Shown: positions 1 to 9,184 of the stretch, piece after piece
Layout: each line of letters starts with the position of its first letter
Numbering within the stretch: position 1 is the first letter of the stretch
Assembly (NCBI GenBank): GCA_026184295.1
Contig: JAHCJK010000037.1
Location: 1-38,048 of the forward strand
From: Planctomycetota bacterium
GTDB lineage: Bacteria; Planctomycetota; SZUA-567; H5-PLA8
DNA: 38,048 nucleotides
Reading direction: 5' to 3'
Made by a program: the position numbers and the translations under genes
Notes under the pieces: model-generated
Told to the model about the DNA's origin: nothing
The model's database searches: none
The model's input: the letters and a program-made list of their open reading frames with translations, nothing else

Positions 1-602
1 AACGTCGCGAGGTCCTTGCGCGGGGTCAGCTTGGCGAAGGTGGCCACGAGCGGCAGGCGTTCGCCTTCGGGGGCGGGCGCCTGCGGTTCGCGCGCGGGCA
101 GGTCGATGCCGATGGTCACCACGCGGACGAGTTCCTTCGGCACGTGCGCGTCGTTGACCAGGTTCTCGCGGATCGCTTCGCTGCACGCGATGACGGCCTT
201 GCAGCGCCCGTCCACGCGCAGCCCGCCTTTGCTCTGGTAATGCTGGATGCTCAGCACGTAGGAAAGGTCCAGCGCCTGCGCGAGCTTCTGGCAGACGGGC
301 GCGGCGAAGGCCGAGAGCCCGTGGATCAGCGAGGGGTTGCGCGCCTGCGCCCACGCGATCAGCCGCCGGTGCACGAACGGCCGGAAGAACCCGCCCTGCA
401 TCCCGGGAAAGACTTCCACCGAGGCCTGTTCTTCCTTGCCGAAGAACCCGGCGGGCGGCGCGTCCGGCGCGGCCAGGCGCGGCGAAAGCCCCACGCCCAG
501 CAGCCCACGCAACAGCAGCCCGGCATAGACCGTGTTCCCGCCCGGCCGGAGGGACTCCGAGACGAGGACGATCGAGGCCTTGTCCTGCGGGATGATGCTC
601 AT
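1..602 (-). CDS. Glycosyltransferase family 4-like protein, N-terminal part (runs off the window)
   Basis: The frame is open from an ATG at 602 to the left edge and gives about 200 residues. It begins with a beta strand ending in VSESLRPGGNTVYAGLL, the usual opening of GT-B glycosyltransferases, in which a Gly-rich turn precedes the first helix. It continues with LIHGLSAFAAPV, a central VIACSEAI segment and PLVATFAKLTPRKDL near the edge. The last two match the linker and start of the donor-binding domain in GT4 enzymes. Such proteins transfer a sugar from an activated donor to a lipid, glycan or protein at the cytoplasmic face of the membrane. The gene lies 54 bp downstream of the ABC permease on the same strand and may be co-transcribed with it. 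No strong ribosome binding site is visible. The catalytic C-terminal half is outside the window, so the substrate cannot be judged. Confidence 0.8.
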   Translation of the reverse strand, partial: MSIIPQDKASIVLVSESLRPGGNTVYAGLLLRGLLGVGLSPRLAAPDAPPAGFFGKEEQASVEVFPGMQGGFFRPFVHRRLIAWAQARNPSLIHGLSAFAAPVCQKLAQALDLSYVLSIQHYQSKGGLRVDGRCKAVIACSEAIRENLVNDAHVPKELVRVVTIGIDLPAREPQAPAPEGERLPLVATFAKLTPRKDLAT

Positions 603-656
603 AGGGCGGTTATGCTAGGCGGTTTCGCATGCGGAGAAAAGGGGCGAACGCGCCGC

Positions 657-2495
657 TCAGCCTTTGAACATCTCGCCCCATTTGCGGCCCAGGAAGGTCC
701 CGGCCGCGATCAGCGAGAGCGCCATGAAGGCCAGCGCGAAGAGCCCCAGGGCCGAGGCGAGCTGGTCTCCGTCGCCGGGGCGTTCGAAGAGCTTCACGAT
801 CGCCTTGGTCAGCGGGAAGCTGCCCGCTTCCGTCGCCAGGATCAGCGAGTCGCTCACTTCCAGCATCGCGAAGGCGAAGGCCAGGATCGCCCCGGCGGCC
901 ACGTTCGCGGCGATCAGCGGCACCGTGACGCGCGCCATCACCCGCGCGGGTCCGTAGCCGAGCCCGCTGCCGGCCTCTTCGAGCGAACGCGGGGTCTGTT
1001 CCAGCCCCGCGACGCAGGCGCGCGTGGTGTACGGCAGCCTCCGCACGGCGTAGCTGAGCACCAGGAAAAAGCCGACGGGCAGGATCGCCTTGCCCTTGTC
1101 CCAGTAGGCCCCGATGTAGCCGAAGGCGAGCACGATGCCGGGGATCGCCAGCGGGGCGAGCGTGAGCGCGTCCATCGCGCGGCCCCACCAGCCGCCGCGC
1201 CGCACGATCACCCAGGCGCACGCCAGCCCCAGGATCACGTCGATGGCCGTGCTGCCCGCCGAATAGAGCAGGCTGTTGCGCACGCCGCTCTGCGCGACCG
1301 GATGCGAAAGCGCCTCGCGGACGTGCTCCGTCGTCCAGCTCGACGGCATCGCCGTCATCACCCAGTGGTCGGCCAGGCCCGCCAGGAAGACCGCCACGTG
1401 CGGCAGGATCGCAAGCGCGATCACCGCGGCGTGAAAGCCCAGGCAGCAGGCGCGGTGCGAGCCCGAGAGCGCGCGTTCGCCGCCGCGCGACGCGCCCTTT
1501 ACCCCCGTGCCGCCGGTCGTGCCGGATTTCGCCAGCGCCCAGCGCGTGATCCCGAACAGCGCCACCACCACCAGCGTCACCACCGCCACCAACGCGGGCG
1601 CCGCGGGGTTGCTCGTCTGTTCGTTGGCCAAGGAGTAGATCTGCTGCGCGACGACTTCCTGGTAGGAAAAGATCAGCGGCGTGCCCAGGTCGGTAAAGGC
1701 CCCGATAAAGACCAGGCTCCCCCCGGCGACAAACCCGGGAATCGAGAGCGGCAGGACCACGCGGCGGAAGACCTGCCAGGGCGGCAGCCCCAGGTTGCGC
1801 GCCGATTCGAGCAGGCTCGGATCGACGTTGGAGATCGCGGCCGTGAGGTTCAGGTACAGCAGCGGGTAAAAGTGAAGCACCATCACAAGGATGCAGCCGA
1901 CGATGCGGTATTCGCCCAGAAAATCGATCGGGTGGGCTTCGTGGACCAGGCCGAGCTTGACCAGGATCAGGTTGACGGTCCCGAACTTCGCGAGCATGCG
2001 CCGCAGGCCGATCGCGCCCACGAACGGCGGCAGGATCAGCGGCATCAGCAGCAGCCCGCCGAGCAGCGCCTTGCCGGGGAACTTCGCGCGAGCCTGCCAG
2101 TACGCCAGCGGGTAGGCTAACAGAGCGCAACAGAACGTAACAGCCGCCGCGAGGAAGAGGCTGTTGAGAATCCAGCGCCACTGAGGCGCGTCGGAATCGA
2201 AGAGGCCCGCGACGTGCCCGGCGGTCCAGCCGGCCTGCTGTACTAAAAGCGTCTCGCCTTCCGTGGGCTGGCCGGAGGGGAGATCGTTCAGGGCGCGGAC
2301 GGAGGCTTCGGAAACGCCGGTGCGCCGGGCAAACGCGGCGAGGTCCTCGCCCTTCCCCACCCGCTCGCGCAGTTCCTGGGTGCGCACGGCCGACCCCATC
2401 GACTGAGCCAGGGGGCGCAGAAGTCCGAACCAGAAAAAAGCGGCCAGCAAAAGCGCGGCGGCGGCGGGGAAGAGGGAGTCCTGGATACGGCGCAC
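657..2495 (-). CDS. Fe3+-type ABC transporter permease (two fused permease modules) with LysM-like loop
   Basis: This 612-residue membrane protein has two copies of the binding-protein-dependent permease fold, as in the FbpB/AfuB/SfuB iron permeases. Each copy carries an EAA-type loop that contacts the ATPase: LLESARNLGLPPWQVFRRV in the first half and SLEEAGSGLGYGPARVM in the second. The start is GTG at 2495, chosen because GAGG lies 7 bases upstream. Residues 7-27 form the first membrane helix. Residues 43-87 then resemble a LysM domain (VGKGEDL, GVSEASVRALN, EGETLLV) and should lie in the periplasm before the next helix near 110. No ATPase is present in the window. A matching substrate-binding protein lies at 17119-18174, far away and on the other strand, so their partnership is only an inference. 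Confidence 0.87.
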   Translation of the reverse strand: MRRIQDSLFPAAAALLLAAFFWFGLLRPLAQSMGSAVRTQELRERVGKGEDLAAFARRTGVSEASVRALNDLPSGQPTEGETLLVQQAGWTAGHVAGLFDSDAPQWRWILNSLFLAAAVTFCCALLAYPLAYWQARAKFPGKALLGGLLLMPLILPPFVGAIGLRRMLAKFGTVNLILVKLGLVHEAHPIDFLGEYRIVGCILVMVLHFYPLLYLNLTAAISNVDPSLLESARNLGLPPWQVFRRVVLPLSIPGFVAGGSLVFIGAFTDLGTPLIFSYQEVVAQQIYSLANEQTSNPAAPALVAVVTLVVVALFGITRWALAKSGTTGGTGVKGASRGGERALSGSHRACCLGFHAAVIALAILPHVAVFLAGLADHWVMTAMPSSWTTEHVREALSHPVAQSGVRNSLLYSAGSTAIDVILGLACAWVIVRRGGWWGRAMDALTLAPLAIPGIVLAFGYIGAYWDKGKAILPVGFFLVLSYAVRRLPYTTRACVAGLEQTPRSLEEAGSGLGYGPARVMARVTVPLIAANVAAGAILAFAFAMLEVSDSLILATEAGSFPLTKAIVKLFERPGDGDQLASALGLFALAFMALSLIAAGTFLGRKWGEMFKG

Positions 2496-2624
2496 GCGCC
2501 ACCTCGACGGGCAAAACTATTCCTGAACGGCGAGTCTGTATTTTGCGGGATGCCGGGGCCGGACGCCAGTGCACCCGGCGTATTAAAATGGCGCGGTCCA
2601 AAATGCGTTTTTTTACTGCGAAAT

Positions 2625-2654
2625 GTGACGTGGCGTGCTATCCTGTTACGTCAC
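2625..2654 (+). promoter_or_regulatory. Inverted repeat over a possible extended -10 upstream of spoVG
   Basis: Arms GTGACGT (2625-2631) and ACGTCAC (2648-2654) are perfect inverted copies separated by 16 bp. The spacer contains TGCTATCCT, which reads as an extended -10 element (TATCCT at 2639-2644), and no good -35 is present. The start codon of spoVG is at 2685. A dimeric regulator bound to both arms would cover the -10. This is a visual reading. The rest of the 189-bp gap between the divergent permease and spoVG shows no gene. Confidence 0.35.
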
Positions 2655-2684
2655 TTCCATTTTATATGGCACCCCGGAATCCTT

Positions 2685-3116
2685 ATGAGAATCACGCGCA
2701 TTCAGATCACACTTGCTGGCAGCCCGACCGATAAGCTTCTCGCCTTTGCCGTGGTCACCTTCGACGACTGTTTCGTCGTCCACGATATAAAGATCATTCA
2801 AGGGGCGAAGGGCATTTTCGTGGCCATGCCGAGCCACAAGATCACCGACCGCTGCCCCTATTGCGGCGGGAAGAACAGCATCCAGTCGCAGTTCTGCAAC
2901 CAGTGCGGCAAGCGCCTGCTGGCCAACCGGTCGCGCGTGGACACGCAGGGGCGCACGAAGGTCCACGCCGACATCGCCCACCCGATCACCACCGAATTCC
3001 GCCAGGAACTCCAGGCCGCCATTATCAAAGCGTACGAGGAAGAAGCCGAGCACGCCAAGGAACGCGGCTTCGCGGGAGCCCCCAATGGCGCCGACGCCGG
3101 CCCTGAAGAAGCGTAG
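2685..3116 (+). CDS. spoVG: SpoVG family protein with inserted zinc ribbon
   Basis: The 143-residue product has the SpoVG fold split in two. Residues 1-50 (MRITRIQITL, FVVHDIKIIQG, GIFVAMPSHK) match the first part of SpoVG. Residues 96-120 (ADIAHPITTEFRQELQ and the following helix) match its end. Between them sit four cysteines (C57, C60, C71, C74) in a CPYC-x10-CNQC arrangement typical of a structural zinc ribbon, followed by a basic stretch. Ordinary SpoVG is shorter, about 85-100 residues, and passes directly from AMPS to the DIAHP segment. SpoVG proteins bind DNA and RNA and regulate division, virulence or other genes in Firmicutes and spirochaetes. The start at 2685 is the first Met that aligns with the family; the frame is open further upstream without similarity. 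The ribosome binding site is weak (GGAAT). The histidine kinase gene follows 100 bp later. Confidence 0.85.
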   Translation: MRITRIQITLAGSPTDKLLAFAVVTFDDCFVVHDIKIIQGAKGIFVAMPSHKITDRCPYCGGKNSIQSQFCNQCGKRLLANRSRVDTQGRTKVHADIAHPITTEFRQELQAAIIKAYEEEAEHAKERGFAGAPNGADAGPEEA

Positions 3117-3216
3117 GTTCGCGCTCTCCGGCAGGTTTCATCGGTTCTTCGCTTCCGTTCCGCCCCTGGAAATGGAAAATGCTCGCGTTCCTTCCCTCCC
3201 GGCACGAGGCGCGCGC

Positions 3217-5115
3217 ATGCTCGTCCTGGTCGTCGATCCCGATGAATCCACCGGCCGCCGCATCGCCGATGGCCTGCGCCGCATGGGCCACCGCTGCGCC
3301 CTCGCGCGCGACGCCGCGGGCGCGCGCCGCGCCCAGCGCAAGGAACCCGCGCCCGTCGCCATCGTCGCCTCGGGACTGCCCGTCGCCGAGACCGCGCGCG
3401 TCTGCGCGCGCCTGCGCGCCGGGAACGCCCGCACGGTCTTTCTGGCGGGCGGCCTGGACGACGGCGCCGGAGCCGCCGAAGTCTCCGCGCTGGCGTCCAG
3501 CACCGACCTGGTCTTCCGCCCCTCGCCCGATCCCGCCACCCTGGACCTGCAGCTCCGCGGGCTCCTGACCCACGCCGAAGCCGCCGCGGGCGCCGCCGCG
3601 CGCGAACACCCCGAGCGCCTCCCGCACCTCGACGACGCCATGACCGAACTCGCCGCCGAGATCGTCGAGCGCCGCGACGCCGAGGACGCCCTGCGCCACC
3701 AGAAGCACCTGCTCCAGATTCTGGTCGAGAACGTCCCCGCCGCCGTGGCGATGTTCGACACCGAGATGCGCTACGTCGCCGTCAGCCGCCAGTGGAAGGA
3801 CAACTGCGGGCACGGATCGCGCGACGTGATCGGGCTCAGCCATTACGTGACCGAGGCCTGGGTGACCGAGCGCTGGCGGCAGGCCCACCGGCGCAGCCTG
3901 GGCGGGCGCATCGAACGCTGCGACGAGGAATTCGTGGAGTTCCCCGACGGGCGCAAGGCCTGGATGCGCTGGGAAGTCCGGCCCTGGTTCACCAGCGAGA
4001 AGCGCATCGGCGGCGTGATCATCTTCACCGAGAACATCACCGAGCGGAAGGTCGCCGCGGAAGCCCTGAAAGAACGCGAGATGCTCTACCGCGCGCTCTT
4101 CGACAGCGTGCCCGTGGGCCTGGGCGTCGCGGACATGAACGGCAACCTGATCGCGTTCAACGATTTCATGCTCATCCCGGGCGGCTACACGCGCCGGGAC
4201 ATCGAACGGATCCGCAACGTCGCGCTGCTGTACTACGATCCGCAGGACCGCGCGCGCGCCCTGGAAACCGCCCGCAGCCAGGGGTACCTCGACCGCTTCG
4301 AAGTGCGCTTCAAGCGCAAGAACGGCGGGTACTACTGGGCGCTGATGAGCCTCAAGCAGATCGTCATCGGCGGGCAGCGCTGCTGGCTCTCGATGTGCGA
4401 AGACATCACCGAACGCAAGAAGGCCGAGGCCTTCGTGCAGGCGCTCACCCAGCGCGTGCTGTACGTCCAGGAGGCCGAGCGCCGCCGCGTCGCGCGCGAA
4501 CTGCACGACGGCGTCAACCAGTTGCTCACCGCGGCCAAGTTCCGGCTCGAACGCCTGGGCGCCGCGCGCAGGAGCGAAGCCGCGCCGGGCGAGGTCCGCG
4601 AGGTCCGCGACCTGCTCGACGAGGCGATCCAGGAGATCCGGCGCATCGCCCAGAACCTGCGCCCCGCGGTGCTCGACGACCTGGGCCTGATCGCCGCCGT
4701 GCGCAGCACCTGCGAGGAGATGCGCCGGCGCACGGGCGTGGACGTCTCCTTTCAGAGCGTGCGGCTGCCCAAGAAACTGCCCGGCGAACTGGAGATGGCG
4801 CTCTTCCGCATCACGCAGGAGGCGCTCGCCAACGCCGAAAAGCACGCCGCCGCGCGCCACGTCAGCGTGCAGATCCGCCGCGAACGCGCCGGCTTCGTGC
4901 TCAGCGTCAAGGACGACGGGCGCGGCTTCGTGCCGCGGGCCGTGCGCGTGATGCGCAAGGGCCGCAAGCCCGGCCTGGGCCTGGACCACATGACCGAGCG
5001 CGCGCGCCTGGCCGGCGGCCGGCTGGAAATCCGAAGTTCGCTGGGCGGCGGCACCGAAGTCGTCGCGCGCCTGCCGCACGCCATGCGCAACACGCGGAGG
5101 GCCGCCGCATCATGA
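3217..5115 (+). CDS. Soluble PAS-domain sensor histidine kinase (NarL/DegS-type), degenerate receiver at N-terminus
   Basis: The 632-residue protein has no membrane segment. Residues 1-110 look like a receiver fold (VLVVDPDE at the first strand), but the usual phosphoacceptor strand reads AIVASGLP without Asp and the conserved Lys position reads FRPSP, so it is probably a pseudoreceiver. Two PAS domains follow, at about 165-285 and 290-405, each ending in an ENITERK or EDITERK motif. The HisKA_3 box RRRVARELHDGVNQ carries the predicted phosphorylated His430. The ATPase domain has NAEKHA, DDGRGF (from D566) and GLGLDHMTERA. I chose ATG 3217 because GAGG lies 7 bases upstream; an in-frame ATG at 3172 has poorer signals. 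It should autophosphorylate and pass phosphate to the response regulator encoded next, whose ATG overlaps its stop as ATGA. The signal is unknown; the PAS domains suggest a cytoplasmic cue such as redox state or a small ligand. Confidence 0.9.
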   Translation: MLVLVVDPDESTGRRIADGLRRMGHRCALARDAAGARRAQRKEPAPVAIVASGLPVAETARVCARLRAGNARTVFLAGGLDDGAGAAEVSALASSTDLVFRPSPDPATLDLQLRGLLTHAEAAAGAAAREHPERLPHLDDAMTELAAEIVERRDAEDALRHQKHLLQILVENVPAAVAMFDTEMRYVAVSRQWKDNCGHGSRDVIGLSHYVTEAWVTERWRQAHRRSLGGRIERCDEEFVEFPDGRKAWMRWEVRPWFTSEKRIGGVIIFTENITERKVAAEALKEREMLYRALFDSVPVGLGVADMNGNLIAFNDFMLIPGGYTRRDIERIRNVALLYYDPQDRARALETARSQGYLDRFEVRFKRKNGGYYWALMSLKQIVIGGQRCWLSMCEDITERKKAEAFVQALTQRVLYVQEAERRRVARELHDGVNQLLTAAKFRLERLGAARRSEAAPGEVREVRDLLDEAIQEIRRIAQNLRPAVLDDLGLIAAVRSTCEEMRRRTGVDVSFQSVRLPKKLPGELEMALFRITQEALANAEKHAAARHVSVQIRRERAGFVLSVKDDGRGFVPRAVRVMRKGRKPGLGLDHMTERARLAGGRLEIRSSLGGGTEVVARLPHAMRNTRRAAAS

Positions 5116-5789
5116 AGCGCAAGACCACGCCCGTCGCCGCCCGAATCCGCCTGGTGCTCGTGGACGACCACCGCCTGGTCCGCGAGGGCCTGCGGGCCTG
5201 CCTTTCCGAACAGGCGGGCATCGAGATCGTCGGCGAAGCCGCCGGCGGCCAGGAAGCCCTGCGCCTGATCCCGCAGACGCTCCCGGACGTCGTGCTCCTG
5301 GACATCAACATGCCGGACCTGAGCGGCCTGGACGTCGCCAAGCAGCTTTTGAAGAAGCTTCCGGACCTGAAGATTCTTTTCCTCACCATGCACGAGAACA
5401 AGGAGTACGTGCTGGGCGCGGCGCGTTCGGGCGGGCGCGGGTACGTGCTGAAGGACGCTTCGCCGCGCGAGCTGATCTACGCGATCGAGGCCGTGCACAA
5501 AGGCGGCGCGTTCCTCAGTTCGCAGGTCTGCAAGGAACTGCTGGCCGATTACGCGCGCATCCCCGATCAGGCCGCCCCGCCGGTCAAGTCGGCCCTCACC
5601 GAGCGCGAATCGGAAGTGCTCGCGCTGATCGCCGAAGGGATGAGCAACAAGGAGATCGCGAGCCAGTTGAAGCTGAGCGTGCGCACGGTCGAATCGCACC
5701 GCGAACACATCATGCGCAAGCTGGACATTCGCTCGACCGCCGGGCTGACCAAGTACGCCATCACCGCGGGCATCACCCGCATTACGTAG
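5112..5789 (+). CDS. NarL/FixJ-family response regulator
   Basis: The 225-residue protein is a full receiver plus LuxR-type DNA-binding domain. The receiver has the acidic pair D18-D19 (LVDDHR), phosphoacceptor D64 (VLLDINMP), a Thr at T92 (LFLTMHE) and K114 (YVLKDAS). The C-terminal domain at 160-225 carries LTERESEVLALIAEGMSNKE and the recognition helix SVRTVESHREHIMRKL. It starts within the stop codon of the histidine kinase gene (ATGA), so the two are translationally coupled and form a cognate pair. It most likely binds DNA as a dimer when phosphorylated. No further gene follows in the same direction for over 2 kb, so its targets are elsewhere or in its own control region. Four TACGTA hexamers lie at and just after its stop codon. 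Confidence 0.93.
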   Translation: MKRKTTPVAARIRLVLVDDHRLVREGLRACLSEQAGIEIVGEAAGGQEALRLIPQTLPDVVLLDINMPDLSGLDVAKQLLKKLPDLKILFLTMHENKEYVLGAARSGGRGYVLKDASPRELIYAIEAVHKGGAFLSSQVCKELLADYARIPDQAAPPVKSALTERESEVLALIAEGMSNKEIASQLKLSVRTVESHREHIMRKLDIRSTAGLTKYAITAGITRIT

Positions 5790-5854
5790 GTTCCCGGTCC
5801 GTACGTAAAACTACGTAGCCCACGGCTCCGTATTAGTTCCAGACCCCGTACGTA
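5783..5854. promoter_or_regulatory. Cluster of four TACGTA palindromes downstream of the response regulator
   Basis: TACGTA occurs at 5783-5788 (overlapping the stop codon), 5802-5807, 5812-5817 and 5849-5854, and a TACGTG follows at 5953. Four copies of an AT-containing 6-bp palindrome within 72 bp is unexpected in GC-rich DNA. They could be protein-binding sites or remains of a repeat. No promoter or gene starts here that would explain them. Confidence 0.25.
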
Positions 5855-5985
5855 CTCTCACAAGTGGATAAACCGGAGTCGGCGGGCGATAAAGGCTCCA
5901 CCGAGGCGCGGCCCTGGGAGAAGCGCCCCGGTATACCATCCCCGCCTGCCAGTACGTGAACCTCCACCGGCTTCTAAGGGCAACA

Positions 5986-6004
5986 CCCGGGAATCGATCC
6001 CGGG
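5986..6004. other. Short GC-rich hairpin in the gap after the two-component genes
   Basis: CCCGGGA (5986-5992) and TCCCGGG (5998-6004) form a 7-bp stem around a 5-base loop. A run of six T lies 17 bases further on at 6023-6028, too distant for a standard intrinsic terminator. Weak termination for the two-component operon is possible. The rest of 5790-6242 holds no convincing gene. Confidence 0.25.
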
Positions 6005-6041
6005 GGTGGTATTTGTTGGGCATTTTTTGAGGTACTTGTTC

Positions 6042-6226
6042 ACCGCGGAGGCGCTGAGGACGCGGAGAACGGCGACTGCACACACCACTCGTACACAAAC
6101 GAATTCACGTACAACTAGCGAACGATACGAGGGCACAAGGCCAGGGCGGCGATTGTGGGGATTGCCCCGCGTTGCCCCGCTTTTTTTCCGCCGGGCCGTT
6201 CTCCGCGTCCTCCGCGCCTCCGCGGT
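6042..6226. repeat. Pair of 32-bp inverted repeats in the intergenic gap
   Basis: The arm at 6042-6073 (beginning ACCGCGGAGGCGC) is the reverse complement of 6195-6226 with one mismatch in 32 positions. Both are built from the purine-rich unit GCGGAGGACGCGGAGAA, a type of dispersed intergenic repeat I recognise from several bacterial phyla. The 121 bp between the arms contain no gene with recognisable homology. The pair could be two insertions of one dispersed repeat in opposite orientation, or the ends of a small non-coding element. The right arm ends 16 bp before the stop of the decayed regulator gene. Confidence 0.7.
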
Positions 6227-6242
6227 AAAAATACCGCCCCGC

Positions 6243-7903
<1,661 letters not shown>

Positions 7904-7950
7904 GGACGCCTTCCTGATATTCCTGCGTTCGGATACGTTACCTCGTAAGT

Positions 7951-7979
7951 ATCCTATGCCTCGAAGCTTCCAATGTCTA
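7951..7979 (-). promoter_or_regulatory. Candidate sigma70-type promoter of the decayed NtrC-type regulator
   Basis: On the minus strand TAGACA (7979-7974) and TAGGAT (7956-7951) are spaced by 17 bp, 48 bp before the ATG at 7903. This matches five of six bases of the -35 consensus and four of six of the -10 consensus. No start-site data are available. The remaining divergent gap up to the Xer gene at 8068 shows no other clear promoter. Confidence 0.35.
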
Positions 7980-8067
7980 CCCCTCTTAGTCTGCAAAGCG
8001 TTTGACCTCACGCGTTTTGTTTCATCGGACGATACAGGGGTTACGTGATTGGGTATCTGGAGTTACC

Positions 8068-9051
8068 GTGCAAGACTCCGATCTTCCGCTGGCCGGCGAA
8101 CGCGCCTCCTTTTTAGAGCACCTGACGGTGGAGCGCGGGCTCTCGCCCCATACGGTTCACTCGTACCGCCGCGATTTGGCTTATTTCGCCGAATTCTGCC
8201 GCGACGAAGGCCTGGCCGCGCCGCGCGCGATCCGCGACGAGACCATCGCTTCCTTTTTGGGCAGCTTATCCGGACGCCGCGGGCTTCAGGCCGTCTCGGT
8301 CGCGCGCGCGCTTGCCGCAGTGCGCGTCTTCCTGCGCTTTCTCGTCCAGGAAGGCGTCCTCCCCGCCGACCCCAGCGCCTCGGTAGACCGCCCGAAACTC
8401 TGGCGCCGCCTGCCCAAAGTCCTCTCGCAGGAACAGACCGCCTCGCTCGTCGCCGCGCCCACGGCCGCGGCCTATGTCCCGATGGATTTGCGCGAACCGC
8501 CCGCGCCGGGCGAAGCCCCCGCGGCCGCCAAGGCGTCCTGGAAGCGCCTGCCGATCCGCGACCGCGCGATCCTGGAACTGCTTTATGCATCGGGCCTGCG
8601 CGTCAGCGAACTCTGCGGCCTGACGCTCGACGCGCTGGACCTGGAGACCGGCGTCGTCCGCGCGACCGGCAAGGGCAGCAAGACCCGCATCGTCCCCGTC
8701 GGCCAGGACGCGGTGCACGCGATCCGGCGCTACCTGGTCCACGTGCGCCCCAAGTACACGGGCAGCAAGGACGGGAACCACCTTTTCCTCAGCAAAGGGC
8801 GCCGGCCGATGACCCGCCAGGCCGTCTGGGCGCTGGTCAAACGCCACGCACGCAAAGCAGGACTGAACCAGAAGGTCAGCCCGCACGCATTGCGTCACTC
8901 CTTCGCCACCCACCTGCTGGAAGGCGGGGCCAACCTGCGCGCCGTCCAGGAACTGCTCGGCCACGCCGACATCAGCACCACCGAAATCTACACGCATGTC
9001 GATGCGCAGCGCCTACTTAAGGTCCATCAGCAATTTCACCCGCGGGCCTGA
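8068..9051 (+). CDS. xerC/xerD: Site-specific tyrosine recombinase, XerC/XerD family
   Basis: The 327-residue protein has the SAM-like N-terminal domain (FLEHLTVERGLSPHTVHSYR) and the catalytic domain with every active-site residue in family spacing: R178 (ASGLRVSEL), K202 (ATGKGSK), H273 and R276 (SPHALRHSF), H299 (LGHADIS) and nucleophile Y308 (TTEIYTHV). I chose GTG 8068 because GGAG lies 5 bases upstream; the frame is open to an ATG at 8002 without a good ribosome site. Between the two domains, about residues 131-158, is an Ala/Pro-rich insert of some 25 residues absent from E. coli XerD. Xer proteins resolve chromosome dimers at dif, so this is probably a housekeeping copy. Still, no dif-like site is seen here, and a role as an integrase cannot be excluded. 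It stands alone in its transcription unit. Confidence 0.9.
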   Translation: MQDSDLPLAGERASFLEHLTVERGLSPHTVHSYRRDLAYFAEFCRDEGLAAPRAIRDETIASFLGSLSGRRGLQAVSVARALAAVRVFLRFLVQEGVLPADPSASVDRPKLWRRLPKVLSQEQTASLVAAPTAAAYVPMDLREPPAPGEAPAAAKASWKRLPIRDRAILELLYASGLRVSELCGLTLDALDLETGVVRATGKGSKTRIVPVGQDAVHAIRRYLVHVRPKYTGSKDGNHLFLSKGRRPMTRQAVWALVKRHARKAGLNQKVSPHALRHSFATHLLEGGANLRAVQELLGHADISTTEIYTHVDAQRLLKVHQQFHPRA

Positions 9052-9123
9052 ATGGCAGACGTTCGTGCAGCACCTGCGTGGTCGCTACGTCCAACTAGAA
9101 ACCAAAGATTGGATTTCGACTAT

Positions 9124-9151
9124 TTGACTTCGGCACAATGTGCATTAGACT
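9124..9151 (+). promoter_or_regulatory. Candidate promoter with embedded palindrome for the zinc-ribbon/TPR gene
   Basis: TTGACT (9124-9129) and TAGACT (9146-9151) are spaced by 16 bp, and the ATG of the next gene is at 9185. The spacer contains the perfect palindrome GCACAATGTGC (9133-9143), well placed for a repressor that blocks RNA polymerase. This is a visual assignment only. Confidence 0.4.
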
Positions 9152-9184
9152 TGTACTTGGGTGCGGCTCTAGACCGGCGGTTTT

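Noticed and set aside
144-2120. Plus-strand open frame across the permease and glycosyltransferase
   Set aside because: Arg/Gln/His-rich translation with no domain; the minus strand encodes clear membrane helices and GT motifs.
3025-5079. Minus-strand open frame over the histidine kinase, and a comparable one at 12279-14453
   Set aside because: Both are antisense to genes with complete catalytic motifs and show no similarity of their own.
5986-6004. T-arm of a tRNA
   Set aside because: The loop lacks the TTC start of a T-loop on either strand, and no acceptor, D or anticodon arm can be placed around it.
8068-9051. Xer recombinase as mark of an integrated mobile element
   Set aside because: No attachment-site repeats, tRNA or phage/ICE genes are nearby, and the protein looks like a housekeeping Xer.
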